Shown here piece after piece: positions 1 through 7,658 of a stretch of DNA of 7,949 bases. The notes under the pieces were generated by a model. It was given only the letters and a program-made list of their open reading frames with translations, had not been told where the DNA came from and searched no databases. Origin of the DNA: Bryobacterales bacterium (GTDB lineage: Bacteria > Acidobacteriota > Terriglobia > Bryobacterales > Bryobacteraceae); assembly GCA_025353235.1 (NCBI GenBank), contig JANXQZ010001191.1:1-7949 (forward strand), written 5' to 3'. Within the stretch, counting starts at the first letter, position 1. Each line of letters opens with the position of its first letter. Both the position numbers and the translations under genes were made by a program.

Positions 1-326
1 AGGAGTCCAAAGTCGCCGTTGCCGATGGTTCCACCTACCAGAGCGCTTAATTCGGATTCCGAAATTCGATTGGAACCGGCCCATCCATACAGTTCCTTGC
101 CGTCCACCAGAGCGACTTCCAACCTCACTGTGTCGAGAGGCTTGAGTCGGCTCTCTTTCGGCAAACGAAGAAGCCGTGCAATCGTCTCGCCGCACGTGTA
201 GTTGGGAAGCCGCTTGAGGTTATCGGCCATTTGCACTTTGATTTTCGCCAGCAGCAACACGTCGGGCGGAAGCTCCTGCTGAGCTTGACACGCCAAGAAG
301 GGACCAAGCAATAGACACCAGCGCAT
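1..326 (-). CDS. Secreted protein of unknown function, 5' part only (runs off left edge)
   Basis: Reading the minus strand from the ATG at 326 gives an open frame of 108 codons that continues past the left edge, so the C-terminus is missing. The N-terminus (MRWCLLLGPFLACQAQ) looks like a short signal peptide with likely cleavage after CQA, so the product is probably exported. The Cys at residue 13 is not in a good lipobox. The mature part begins QELPPDVLLLAKIK and carries RLPNYTCGETIARLL. From memory, this 'LPNYTC.ET' pattern near the N-terminus is common in uncharacterised exported proteins of Solibacter-like Acidobacteriota; no function is known to me. No strong ribosome binding site precedes the ATG: the GGAG upstream is too far away, and sits better before an in-frame ATT, an improbable start. 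The gene is divergent from the DUF4159 gene across 53 bp. Two other open minus frames here give no signal peptide or family-like sequence. Confidence 0.7.
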   Translation of the reverse strand, partial: MRWCLLLGPFLACQAQQELPPDVLLLAKIKVQMADNLKRLPNYTCGETIARLLRLPKESRLKPLDTVRLEVALVDGKELYGWAGSNRISESELSALVGGTIGNGDFGL

Positions 327-379
327 GCTGCTTGCAATGGTAACTCCGGCATCGACAGCGTGTACCCTGGAAATTGCAG

Positions 380-1201
380 ATGTCCAAACGATTCATCGCG
401 GGTGCGCTCGGACTCGTGGTTTCGCTTTGTGCTTTCCAGAAGCCCTTCCGCGAGTATCCGGGCTGGGAATACAACGATTTCCCTCTCCCGCCCGACTGGC
501 AGCAGAAAGCCGAGTGGGTCTTCGCCCGCTTGATGTACCCGACCTATCGCTACCCCTTCGATCGCCAGTTCCGCAGCTTTACCGATTGGACTCAAGGCCA
601 GACTAATTGGACCATCGACTATCCGCGATCAGACCGCCATCTCTCCGCGGCAGTCCGGCGGCTTACGCGGCTCGACGCCAGATCGGTAGAGCAGCCAATC
701 AATCTCGACGATGGCGACGAGGTCTACAATTACCCTTGGCTGTACGGAGTCGAAGTCGGCCACTGGGAACTGACTGACGCGCACGTGGCGCGGTTTCGGG
801 ATTTTCTGCTCCGAGGCGGATTTTTCATGTGCGACGATTTCCACGGCACGGACGAATGGTCGGTGTTCGTCAAAAGCATGAGCAAGGTTTTCCCGGACCG
901 TCCCATCGTGGAGATCGAGAACAGCGAGGCGATCTTCCATACGGTTTTCGATCTGGACGATCGCTATCAGGTCCCGGGGCTGCAGTTCCTCTACACGGGA
1001 CGCATCCCCGAGAAGGACGGGTTCGAGCCTCGTTGGCGTGGAATCTATGACGATAAGGGCAGGCTCATGGTGGCGATCTGCCACAACATGGACTTGGGCG
1101 ATTCCTGGGAGCATGCCGACAATCCGCAGTATCCCGAGAAGTATTCAGCACTCGGCATTCGCATTGGAGTTAACTACATCATGTACGCGATTACACACTA
1201 G
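380..1201 (+). CDS. Exported DUF4159 domain protein
   Basis: A 273-residue protein with an N-terminal hydrophobic signal segment (about residues 4-19) followed by a DUF4159 domain filling the rest. Family-like landmarks are WVFARLMYP (46-54), a DYP.SDRHL segment (80-88), RRLTRLDA (93-100), a Y....HW.L segment (122-131), the loop LLRGGFFMCDDFHG (143-156) with EW just after, and the C-terminal block ICHNMDLGDSWEHAD (233-247) plus GVNYIMYA (263-270). DUF4159 is thought to have a glutamine-amidotransferase-like fold but no proven activity. It often lies near MoxR-type AAA ATPase, DUF58 and von Willebrand-factor genes; none are in this window. I chose the ATG at 380 over the in-frame TTG at 374 because GGAA at 369-372 is better spaced as a weak ribosome binding site for the ATG. 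It stands alone: divergent from the left gene and convergent with the dehydrogenase. Confidence 0.88.
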   Translation: MSKRFIAGALGLVVSLCAFQKPFREYPGWEYNDFPLPPDWQQKAEWVFARLMYPTYRYPFDRQFRSFTDWTQGQTNWTIDYPRSDRHLSAAVRRLTRLDARSVEQPINLDDGDEVYNYPWLYGVEVGHWELTDAHVARFRDFLLRGGFFMCDDFHGTDEWSVFVKSMSKVFPDRPIVEIENSEAIFHTVFDLDDRYQVPGLQFLYTGRIPEKDGFEPRWRGIYDDKGRLMVAICHNMDLGDSWEHADNPQYPEKYSALGIRIGVNYIMYAITH

Positions 1202-1251
1202 AACAGGTGGGCACTCTCGAAGATAGCTACCCCGGTTGTAAAGGCGACTGC

Positions 1252-1282
1252 AAGCCAATCCTGGCCAAGGCCACTTAGGCTT
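1252..1282. repeat. Small two-step hairpin downstream of the DUF4159 gene
   Basis: AAGCC at 1252-1256 pairs with GGCTT at 1278-1282, and inside it TGGC (1262-1265) pairs with GCCA (1270-1273) around the tetraloop CAAG, with unpaired bases between the two stems. It begins 50 bp after the DUF4159 stop codon. It could slow or end transcription, but no T-run follows, so it is not a standard intrinsic terminator. Chance pairing is possible. Confidence 0.3.
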
Positions 1283-1291
1283 ATGGCAAAT

Positions 1292-1403
1292 TGTGGGGCA
1301 GGCAATCTTGCCTGCAGCCGCCTTTCAGGCGGCTTTCCGGGCTGTCAGAGAGTATTTTGTACCCTGAGAAAGCCAGCTGCAGCCAAGATTGGCTGCCTAC
1401 ACA
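1292..1403. repeat. Nested palindromic intergenic element, REPIN-like
   Basis: Two outer arms, 1292-1318 and 1376-1403, are near-perfect inverted copies, each starting TGTG.. outside and ending ..CTGCAGC inside. Each arm is itself a palindrome: GCAGGCAATCTTGCCTGC (1298-1315) and GCAGCCAAGATTGGCTGC (1379-1396), 8-bp stems with 2-bp centres. Between them lie a third hairpin, GCCGCC/GGCGGC around TTTCA (1317-1333), and a further arm pair, GGCTTTC (1331-1337) with GAAAGCC (1368-1374). The two arms differ at the symmetric C/G pair within each palindrome, so self-pairing is kept. The site between two convergent gene ends and the inverted pair of palindromes match bacterial REP/REPIN elements, which are moved in trans by a RAYT transposase. 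No transposase is present here. The family assignment is inferred from structure; copy number was not tested. Confidence 0.75.
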
Positions 1404-1433
1404 AAAATGCCATGTTTATTCAAGACCAGTAAC

Positions 1434-2450
1434 TTAGCCCATCTCGATCAAAATCTTTGTAAATGCCGACGGGTTCGCTGCCCACGCCCGCAGAGCCTCG
1501 CCGGCATCCTCAAAATTCGTCGTCTTAGAAATGATCTTCTCAATCGGAAACTTACCCTGCTGAAGCATCTGGATCACTGTGCCAAACTCATTCAGCGCGT
1601 TACGCGACCCCATAATATCGAGTTCCTTCAGCAGAAAGAACCTCGTCTCGTACGTCACAGGTTCCTTGGCGTACCCGACATAAACGACTCTCCCGGTGTA
1701 GGCAACCTCGTCGATCGCCATCCGGAAAGTATCCGCAAGCCCAACCGCTTCGATGAACACATCCGGTCCGCGACCCTCCGTCAAGGCTTGCAGTTCATCG
1801 TGGACTGACGCCCGCTGAGAATGGATCGTATGCGCCGCACCGCACAGGCGTGCAGTCGCGAGCTTCTCGTCATCCACGTCGATCGCAATACTGCGAGCGC
1901 CGCGAAAAGCCGAGGCCGAGATCGCGCCCAGTCCAACAACCCCGCAGCCGATCACAGCCACAGTATCCGTCTCCGATACACGACCGCGTTCGGCGGCATG
2001 GAAACCAACCGATAGCGGCTCCACCAGCACCAGTTCCCGCAGCGAGAGTCCATCGGCGATGAAGAGCTTTTGCCACGGAACGGCGAAGAGCTCGGTCATA
2101 GCGCCATCGCGCTGAACGCCTAGAGTCTGATTCGATTTGCACGCATTGGTACGCCCCCGCAAGCACGAAGCGCACATTCCGCAGGCCGTGTACGGCGAGA
2201 CTGTAACGTTCCGGCCAGGCTTGAATTGGGCCGGAACCCCGGCACCGATTTCGGCAATGGTGGCCGCGATCTCATGGCCGGGAATTCGCGGATAGCTGAC
2301 CAGGGGATTCTTCCCTCGAAACGTGTTCAGATCGGTGCCGCACATGCCGATCAAACGCGGTTGGAGGAGAACATGCCCCGGCTCGAGCGCGGGTGTGCCG
2401 ATCTCGCCAATGCGCGTTTCGCCGGGGTTGGTAATAAACAGAGCTTTCAT
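1434..2450 (-). CDS. Zinc-dependent medium-chain alcohol/polyol dehydrogenase (MDR family)
   Basis: A 338-residue cytosolic NAD(P)-linked oxidoreductase of the zinc-containing MDR superfamily, close to the usual 340-350. The N-terminal GroES-like domain shows the catalytic-zinc residues Cys37 (MCGTD) and His59-Glu60 (PGHE), with Glu144 (VEPLSVG) as the later ligand. The structural-zinc cysteines are 90, 93, 96 and 104. The Rossmann fold follows with GCGVVG at 168-173 and an acidic residue, Asp191, after the second strand (SIAIDVDD), which favours NAD over NADP. All key residues are present, so it should be active. The substrate is unclear: the layout fits sorbitol, threonine or butanediol dehydrogenase-like subgroups, and I would not pick one. 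Its ATG at 2450 lies 4 bp after the speA stop, so it is probably the second gene of that transcript and translationally coupled. No strong Shine-Dalgarno is visible; GGAA lies about 10-11 bases upstream. Confidence 0.9.
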   Translation of the reverse strand: MKALFITNPGETRIGEIGTPALEPGHVLLQPRLIGMCGTDLNTFRGKNPLVSYPRIPGHEIAATIAEIGAGVPAQFKPGRNVTVSPYTACGMCASCLRGRTNACKSNQTLGVQRDGAMTELFAVPWQKLFIADGLSLRELVLVEPLSVGFHAAERGRVSETDTVAVIGCGVVGLGAISASAFRGARSIAIDVDDEKLATARLCGAAHTIHSQRASVHDELQALTEGRGPDVFIEAVGLADTFRMAIDEVAYTGRVVYVGYAKEPVTYETRFFLLKELDIMGSRNALNEFGTVIQMLQQGKFPIEKIISKTTNFEDAGEALRAWAANPSAFTKILIEMG

Positions 2451-2454
2451 GGAT

Positions 2455-4404
2455 TTACTGTTCCAGGTACGTGTACCCGTTCAGACCATCTTCATAGAAC
2501 CGCAGCAGGCGGCCCGACTCCTCGTACCCAATCTTCCCCTCTCGCAGCGCCAACTCCACATCATGTCGAAACTGATCGAGCAGCGTGCGGGCATGGAACT
2601 GAACGTAATCCAGAACCTCGCGAACCGTATCTCCCTTCACCACCGTGTCGAGAATTACTTCACCGGCATCGCTGAGGCTCACATGGACTGCGTTGGTGTC
2701 GCCAAGCAGATTGTGTAGATCGCCCAGGATCTCCTGATAAGCCCCCACCAAAAACGATCCAAGGATGTAAGGCTCGCCATTGAAAGGGTGCAGCGGGAGA
2801 GTTTTCTTCACATCGCGCCGATCAATGAACTGATCGATCTTGCCGTCGGAATCGCAGGAAATGTCGCCCAGCACGGCGTTGCGGGTTGGCATCTCGTTGA
2901 GCCGATGAATCGGCATGATTGGAAAAAGCTGCTTCACGGCCCAACTATCGGGCATGCTTTGGAAGAGCGAGAAATTGCAGAAATATGTATCGGAAAGCAA
3001 GCTGTCGAGGTTCTCTAAGTCCTCGGGAAAATATTCGAGTTCCTTCGCCATGCGTTGAATGCGTCGGCAAATGGCCCAGTAATAGTTCTCCGCCAGACTC
3101 CGTTGTACAAGCGGCAGATAACCGAGGCTGAAGAGATTCAGTGCCGAATCGAGCGCCTGCTGAGCATCATGAAAACTTTCGAGCAGATTCTTGGAACTCA
3201 AGGCTCGAGAAGTCTCCTGCAAATCGACCAGAGGCTGCTCTGCGTCCTCAGGCACCGGCTGGAGCGCGTCTTCTCCAAAGCCTGTGACGCCGAGCACGTT
3301 GAAGACGAGCACGCTATGGTACGCCGCGATGGCTCGCCCGCTTTCGGACACGATGGTGGGATGCGGCACCTCGGCTTCGTCGCAGACATTCTGAATGTGG
3401 TACACCACGTCGTTGGCATACTCCTGCAGCGTGTAATTCACGCTCGATTCGAAGTCGGTCTGGGAACCGTCATAATCGATGCCCAAGCCGCCGCCTACAT
3501 CCATGAACGTAAGGCCCGCGCCCGCGCGCTTCAACTCCACATACACGCGCGCTCCCTCAATCACGGCAGCCTTGATCTGCCGAATATTCGTGATCTGACT
3601 GCCCAGATGAAAGTGCAGCAACTGAATGCAATCTTCCATTCCGACCAGCTTCATTTGCTCGAGAGCCTTAAGCGCCTCCGACACGGTGAGGCCGAACTTA
3701 GACCGATACCCGCCGGAAGATTTCCAGCGCCCCGAGCCTTTGCTGGCGAGCTTGACCCGCAGCCCGATCACCGGCCGCACCCCAATTTTTTGCGCGTACT
3801 CTACGATCAGATCCAGCTCGCTGTACTTCTCGACCACGGGAATAATCTGGCGGCCGATCTTCTTCGCCAGCATCACCATTTCGATGTATTCGTCGTCCTT
3901 GAAGCCGTTGCAGACGATGGGAGTTTCATTGTCCGCGATCGCAAGCACAGCCAGCAGCTCGGGTTTGGAGCCTGCCTCGAGTCCAAAGTGATACGGCCGG
4001 CCGAACTGAAATACTTCTTCCACCACTTGCCGCTGCTGGTTCACCTTGATCGGATACACGCAAATATATTGCCCGTTGTATCCGTGTTCCGTGATCGAGT
4101 TTTGAAAAGCTTGATAGAGCTCTCCGAGACGGTGCTTCAAAATATCCGCAAAGCGAATCAGGATCGGCAGGGAAATTCCGCGCATCTCCAACCTCTCCAC
4201 CAGTTCCTTCAAGTCGATGGTGCGATGCGGTTCCTTTGCGGGATGAACCAACAGGTGACCGTTCTCGCCGACCGAGAAATACCCTTTCCCCCAACTAGCG
4301 ACGTCGTACAACTCGCCAGCGTCGAGGGTGGTCCAGCGCTCGGCCGGTTCCCAAACAGTCGCTTCGCTCAGTTTCAATTCAGCAGTGCCTCCGCCGCATT
4401 TCAT
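2455..4404 (-). CDS. speA: Biosynthetic arginine decarboxylase
   Basis: This enzyme decarboxylates L-arginine to agmatine with PLP and Mg2+, the first step of the agmatine route to putrescine and spermidine. The 649 residues match the family's usual ~630-660. The PLP lysine is Lys120 in VYPIKVNQQ. Further landmarks of the fold-type III decarboxylase are HFHLGSQ (264-270), the phosphate-binding GGGLGIDYDG (304-313), SESGRA (353-358) and, in the C-terminal barrel, GDISCDSDGKID (513-524) with the catalytic Cys517. LHPFNGEPYILGSFLVGAYQ (538-557) is also typical. The protein is intact with all key residues. The ATG at 4404 lacks a good ribosome binding site, but the N-terminal length suits the family. 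It heads a minus-strand unit with the downstream dehydrogenase and shares a 54-bp divergent promoter region with the TPR gene. No downstream agmatine-processing gene (speB, aguA) lies in the window. A long plus-strand frame opposite it is a shadow. Confidence 0.97.
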   Translation of the reverse strand: MKCGGGTAELKLSEATVWEPAERWTTLDAGELYDVASWGKGYFSVGENGHLLVHPAKEPHRTIDLKELVERLEMRGISLPILIRFADILKHRLGELYQAFQNSITEHGYNGQYICVYPIKVNQQRQVVEEVFQFGRPYHFGLEAGSKPELLAVLAIADNETPIVCNGFKDDEYIEMVMLAKKIGRQIIPVVEKYSELDLIVEYAQKIGVRPVIGLRVKLASKGSGRWKSSGGYRSKFGLTVSEALKALEQMKLVGMEDCIQLLHFHLGSQITNIRQIKAAVIEGARVYVELKRAGAGLTFMDVGGGLGIDYDGSQTDFESSVNYTLQEYANDVVYHIQNVCDEAEVPHPTIVSESGRAIAAYHSVLVFNVLGVTGFGEDALQPVPEDAEQPLVDLQETSRALSSKNLLESFHDAQQALDSALNLFSLGYLPLVQRSLAENYYWAICRRIQRMAKELEYFPEDLENLDSLLSDTYFCNFSLFQSMPDSWAVKQLFPIMPIHRLNEMPTRNAVLGDISCDSDGKIDQFIDRRDVKKTLPLHPFNGEPYILGSFLVGAYQEILGDLHNLLGDTNAVHVSLSDAGEVILDTVVKGDTVREVLDYVQFHARTLLDQFRHDVELALREGKIGYEESGRLLRFYEDGLNGYTYLEQ

Positions 4405-4444
4405 GATATCGTGGACCGGGCCGAAATCAGACGCTCGGCAGGGT

Positions 4445-4450
4445 TACAAT
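4445..4450 (+). promoter_or_regulatory. Candidate -10 box of the TPR-protein gene
   Basis: TACAAT differs from the TATAAT consensus at one position and ends 8 bases before the GTG start at 4459, so transcription would begin at about the start codon itself. No convincing -35 hexamer lies 16-18 bp upstream. Inferred from sequence only. Confidence 0.45.
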
Positions 4451-4458
4451 TTGGTTAA

Positions 4459-5490
4459 GTGCAATACTGGAAATCCTGCGCTGCCCTATTTGTGTGTTTA
4501 GTCGCGTATACCTCAGCGCAAACCCTGGCTGGTGGCGGCGCGTCAACCGAAAAGCTGATGGAGGACGGGCACTGGAAGCGAGCCCGTCAACTCGTGGATG
4601 TGCGGCTGAGAGCTAACCCCAGCGACGCTTTCGCGCTCTACCTTTCCTCCAAGGTCTCGGCCAGCTTCGGCAATTTGGAGAAAGGGCTCGCGTCCGCCGA
4701 GCGGTCCGTCGCGCTCGAAGGGCATAACCCCGACTACCTGGCGCAGCTGGCCGAAATGCACGCGCGATTAGCGGATCGAGTTTCTATTATCAAGCAGGTC
4801 AGCTTCGTGCGCCAGTTCAAGAAGGAAGTGGAGTCGGCCCTGTCCGCTAATCCGAAACACGTGGATGCCATGCTGGTCGAGATCATGTTTCTCTCGAAGG
4901 CTCCCATGCTTGCGGGCGGCGATCGCAGGCGGGCTCATGCTTTGGCTCAGGAGCTCGCCCGAATCGACCCAACCTGGGGTCACCTCATTGAAGCTCGATT
5001 GGCAGAACAAGAGAAGAACGACGCCAACATCGAGAGGGCTCTCACGAAGGCGATTGAGGCTAAGCCAACGTTCTATCCAGCCCGCTTTTACATCGCGAAG
5101 TTTTACTGTTGCGTGAGCGCGAGACCTCGCCTGGACGCTGCAGAGCGGCATGCGCGAGACATGATCAAGCTCGATCCGGGCCAGTCCGGCGGCTACGACA
5201 TTCTCGCACGGGTGCTTGCTCGCCAGCAGCACTGGACTGATTTGGACTCAATTCTCGCGGAAGCAGAACAGAAAGTCCCCGACGATCTCAGCCCCTACTA
5301 TCAGGCTGCGGGCATCTTGGTTGAGCAAGGCCAAGATTTTCAGCGGGCTGAGCGTTATCTGAAGAAGTACCTGAGCCAGGAGCCTGAAGGCCGCCAGCCC
5401 ACGGTTGCGCAGAGCCGGGAGTTGCTGGCGAAAATCAAGCTTGCAGGATCACCACGAGATCCGCAGCCCGCCTACGACGCTTCGCGCTAG
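4459..5490 (+). CDS. Exported TPR-repeat protein
   Basis: A 343-residue protein with a clear signal peptide (MQYWKSCAALFVCLVAYTSA, cleavage expected after Ala20), followed by helix-pair repeats of the tetratricopeptide type over about residues 30-325. Typical units are visible around 35-54, 57-88, 174-203, 206-240, 244-273 and 278-310, with TPR-like phrases such as AERHARDMIKLDPGQ and AERYLKKYLSQEPEG. It should act outside the cytoplasm as a protein-binding scaffold; no enzymatic domain is seen and the partner is unknown. The start is GTG at 4459. An in-frame TAA ends at 4458, so no earlier start exists, and the next in-frame GTG (codon 12) would cut the signal peptide. No Shine-Dalgarno is well placed; AGGG at 4440-4443 is 15 bases away. 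The last 13 codons overlap the 3' end of the convergent receptor gene and encode a non-repeat tail (SPRDPQPAYDASR). Confidence 0.85.
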   Translation: MQYWKSCAALFVCLVAYTSAQTLAGGGASTEKLMEDGHWKRARQLVDVRLRANPSDAFALYLSSKVSASFGNLEKGLASAERSVALEGHNPDYLAQLAEMHARLADRVSIIKQVSFVRQFKKEVESALSANPKHVDAMLVEIMFLSKAPMLAGGDRRRAHALAQELARIDPTWGHLIEARLAEQEKNDANIERALTKAIEAKPTFYPARFYIAKFYCCVSARPRLDAAERHARDMIKLDPGQSGGYDILARVLARQQHWTDLDSILAEAEQKVPDDLSPYYQAAGILVEQGQDFQRAERYLKKYLSQEPEGRQPTVAQSRELLAKIKLAGSPRDPQPAYDASR

Positions 5491-7656
5491 AGCCGTAAAT
5501 CCGAGCGCCTCTTCATAGCGTTCGTTGAGCAGGTTGTCGACCCGCACTACTGGCGTAAAGTGGCGCGACAGCGTGTAGGAAGCGCTGAAATAAACATTCT
5601 TATAGGATGGGTTGCGTGTAAGTCCGAACGCAAAGTCGGAGTCGTGCCGTTCGCCTACAAAACGGCTCCCCAGCACCACTGACCATCGCTTGGGTGTAAC
5701 AGACAACACTAGCGATCCAGAATTACGCGGACGCCGCAACAATTCCTGCCCGATCCCAGTCACGGGAGACGGGTCCAACGAACTGACAACCCGCGAGTAG
5801 AGCCGTGTATAATTTCCGGACAACAGCACGTTGGGATAGAGTTTCGCCTCGGAGGAAACCTCGATGCCCCGCGCCCAACTGCGCTCGATGTTCTGCCAGG
5901 ATGGATACACGTAAGTAATCAAGTCCCGGAACTCGCTTCGAAACGCGGCTACCTCCGTCCGCACGCGACGCCCGAACCATTCCCCCACCAATGCCGCTTC
6001 GTAGCTCGTAGTCTTCTCAGGCTTCAGAGCGGGATTGCCCATAGCGAACGGGCTCTTAACAAAATTTTCATAAAGGCTCGGCTCCAGCAGTCCTCGCCCG
6101 GCGCTTGCTCGCACGAAGGCCGAGGAGAGCGGTCCACGATCCTTCAATAGTAAAAAGCTGGCCCCTCCGCGCGGGACAAAATACGTTCCGAACGCACTGC
6201 TGTGCTCCACCCGCGCTCCCCCGCTCAGATACAGGCGACCCCCGAAACTGTACTGCTCATTGATGAAAAGCCCGTGATGATTTCGGCTCACATCCTGGCC
6301 AGATAAGCTGCCTGTTTGGTCCTGATACCCATAGCCGAAAACGAGCGCACCCTCGGTCTGCGCCAGCGTGCCTTGATAATCCGCCATCTTCCGCTCCGTC
6401 ACGTTAACCGATCCGAACGGCCCGAAATACGCCGTCGCCGTGGCAATGCGCGTTCCGGAAGGGATCTGGCTCGCAGACGGCAGCGCAGCGGGATTCAGCA
6501 ACGACACGAAATACGTGTTCGTGAACGGGCCTGGCACATCGCGCACCAGAGCTGCTAGGTCCTGAGTTTGGAACGGCTCATTTTCGTTAAACCGATCGCT
6601 CAGACGGTTGTAGCCGAACGATGCAGTCTGAAAGAATCGCGACCCGCGGCTGTCGTCCACGCGCGCCGATACTGTGGCGTTTCGCGTTTCTTGATTTGCC
6701 GCCGTATCGTACGCGGCGTAAGCAACTTGGCCGGGTGTTCCGAGATGCGCGTCGTAGATTCGAAACATGCCGCGCACCTGGGTTGCATCCGAGATGCGGT
6801 AACCCACGTTGGCCGAGCCCGTGTTGTTTCGATAAAAGTCGTTCGGAAATTCACCCGCAGAATGGAACTGGTCAGCATTGAGGGCATAGTCGAGTCGGCC
6901 TCCATTGCCGCCTGTGAGCCCTGCGAGCCACCGATCCGTCTGGAAGTTGCCGCGCTCGTATTCAAAGAACCCATGCGGCATGCGGTCCTCGGGGTTGCCG
7001 CGCTTGGTGAATAGCTGAATCACTCCTGCCGAAGCTTCAGCTCCGAAGAGAGCGCTCTCAGGCCCGCGAACCATTTCGATGCGCTCGATCCCTGTGGTAG
7101 AGAGATGCGCGAGGTTGATCTGTCCGCCCGGATCGTTGAGTGCAACCCCATCCAGCAGCACGAGTGTCGACGTGCTGGACGCACCTCGCGTGAAGATGGA
7201 AGTCTGATCGCCGCGATGGCCGTTGGCAACTATCTGGGTGTCGGGCAGCTCCCGCAACGTGTCCTCTACTGCCGGATAATCGCGGGCTTGCAACTGGCGG
7301 GCGGAGATCACATTGGCGGACACGGCCGATTGCTCGGGAGTCGCTTGCGAGCGGGTGGCTGTGACGATCACATTCTCCACCGGTCCTTCAATTACGAGCA
7401 CGATCCGGCTGTCGGTGCCAGTCTTCAGGTTCGCGGTCGCGTCTTTAAAACCGCCTTTGATGATGGCGGCTTCGCAGGCTTCGGAGTTCGAAACGGCGAA
7501 GCGGCCCTCAAGATTCGTGAAGACGCTTCGGCCCGAACAGGTCACCCGCGCTCCTTCAACCGGCCGATTGGACGGATCGAGAACGACTCCATGAATGGTA
7601 GTGGATTCGCCCGCTGTTAAAGCGAGCGCGAAAATACAGAAGCAGTATATGCGCAT
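5449..7656 (-). CDS. BtuB-like TonB-dependent outer-membrane receptor, probable cobalamin/corrinoid importer
   Basis: A 735-residue outer-membrane receptor. It has a signal peptide (about 1-17), a carboxypeptidase-regulatory-like domain (about 19-90, with GVVLDPSNRPVEGARV and FTNLEGRFAV), a TonB-box-like segment ENVIVTATR (94-102), a plug (about 104-220, with LVLLDGVALNDP, IERIEMVRGPESALFGAEA and GVIQLFTKRG), and a 22-strand-type barrel to the end. The terminal residue is Trp (GGLRISW), as expected for an outer-membrane barrel. TonB/ExbBD energise such receptors to move a ligand into the periplasm. The cobalamin riboswitch directly upstream argues that the ligand is B12 or a related corrinoid. 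E. coli BtuB is shorter and lacks the N-terminal extra domain, which is common in acidobacterial and Bacteroidota receptors. The ATG at 7656 follows a strong GAGGGAG (7665-7671) at 8 bases. No inner-membrane BtuCDF genes are in the window. I leave the symbol blank because BtuB orthology is not proven. Confidence 0.93.
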   Translation of the reverse strand: MRIYCFCIFALALTAGESTTIHGVVLDPSNRPVEGARVTCSGRSVFTNLEGRFAVSNSEACEAAIIKGGFKDATANLKTGTDSRIVLVIEGPVENVIVTATRSQATPEQSAVSANVISARQLQARDYPAVEDTLRELPDTQIVANGHRGDQTSIFTRGASSTSTLVLLDGVALNDPGGQINLAHLSTTGIERIEMVRGPESALFGAEASAGVIQLFTKRGNPEDRMPHGFFEYERGNFQTDRWLAGLTGGNGGRLDYALNADQFHSAGEFPNDFYRNNTGSANVGYRISDATQVRGMFRIYDAHLGTPGQVAYAAYDTAANQETRNATVSARVDDSRGSRFFQTASFGYNRLSDRFNENEPFQTQDLAALVRDVPGPFTNTYFVSLLNPAALPSASQIPSGTRIATATAYFGPFGSVNVTERKMADYQGTLAQTEGALVFGYGYQDQTGSLSGQDVSRNHHGLFINEQYSFGGRLYLSGGARVEHSSAFGTYFVPRGGASFLLLKDRGPLSSAFVRASAGRGLLEPSLYENFVKSPFAMGNPALKPEKTTSYEAALVGEWFGRRVRTEVAAFRSEFRDLITYVYPSWQNIERSWARGIEVSSEAKLYPNVLLSGNYTRLYSRVVSSLDPSPVTGIGQELLRRPRNSGSLVLSVTPKRWSVVLGSRFVGERHDSDFAFGLTRNPSYKNVYFSASYTLSRHFTPVVRVDNLLNERYEEALGFTALARSVVGGLRISW

Positions 7657-7658
7657 CT

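Noticed and set aside
125..595. Minus-strand open frame of 156 codons across the left divergent region
   Set aside because: It covers the start of the clear DUF4159 gene and part of the left secreted protein, and its translation shows no signal peptide or family-like pattern. The third minus frame, with a signal peptide, is the better reading.
3055..4458. Long open frame (467 codons) on the plus strand opposite speA
   Set aside because: It lies wholly antisense to an intact speA with all catalytic motifs. Its translation is rich in His, Arg, Gln and Leu with no recognisable domain, as expected of a GC-rich shadow frame.
6568..7014. Plus-strand open frame of 148 codons within the receptor gene
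   Set aside because: It is antisense to the conserved receptor plug and barrel, has no good ribosome binding site and no recognisable domain.
7105..7620. Plus-strand open frame of 171 codons opposite the receptor N-terminus
   Set aside because: It is a shadow of the plug and N-terminal domain frame, with no family-like sequence.
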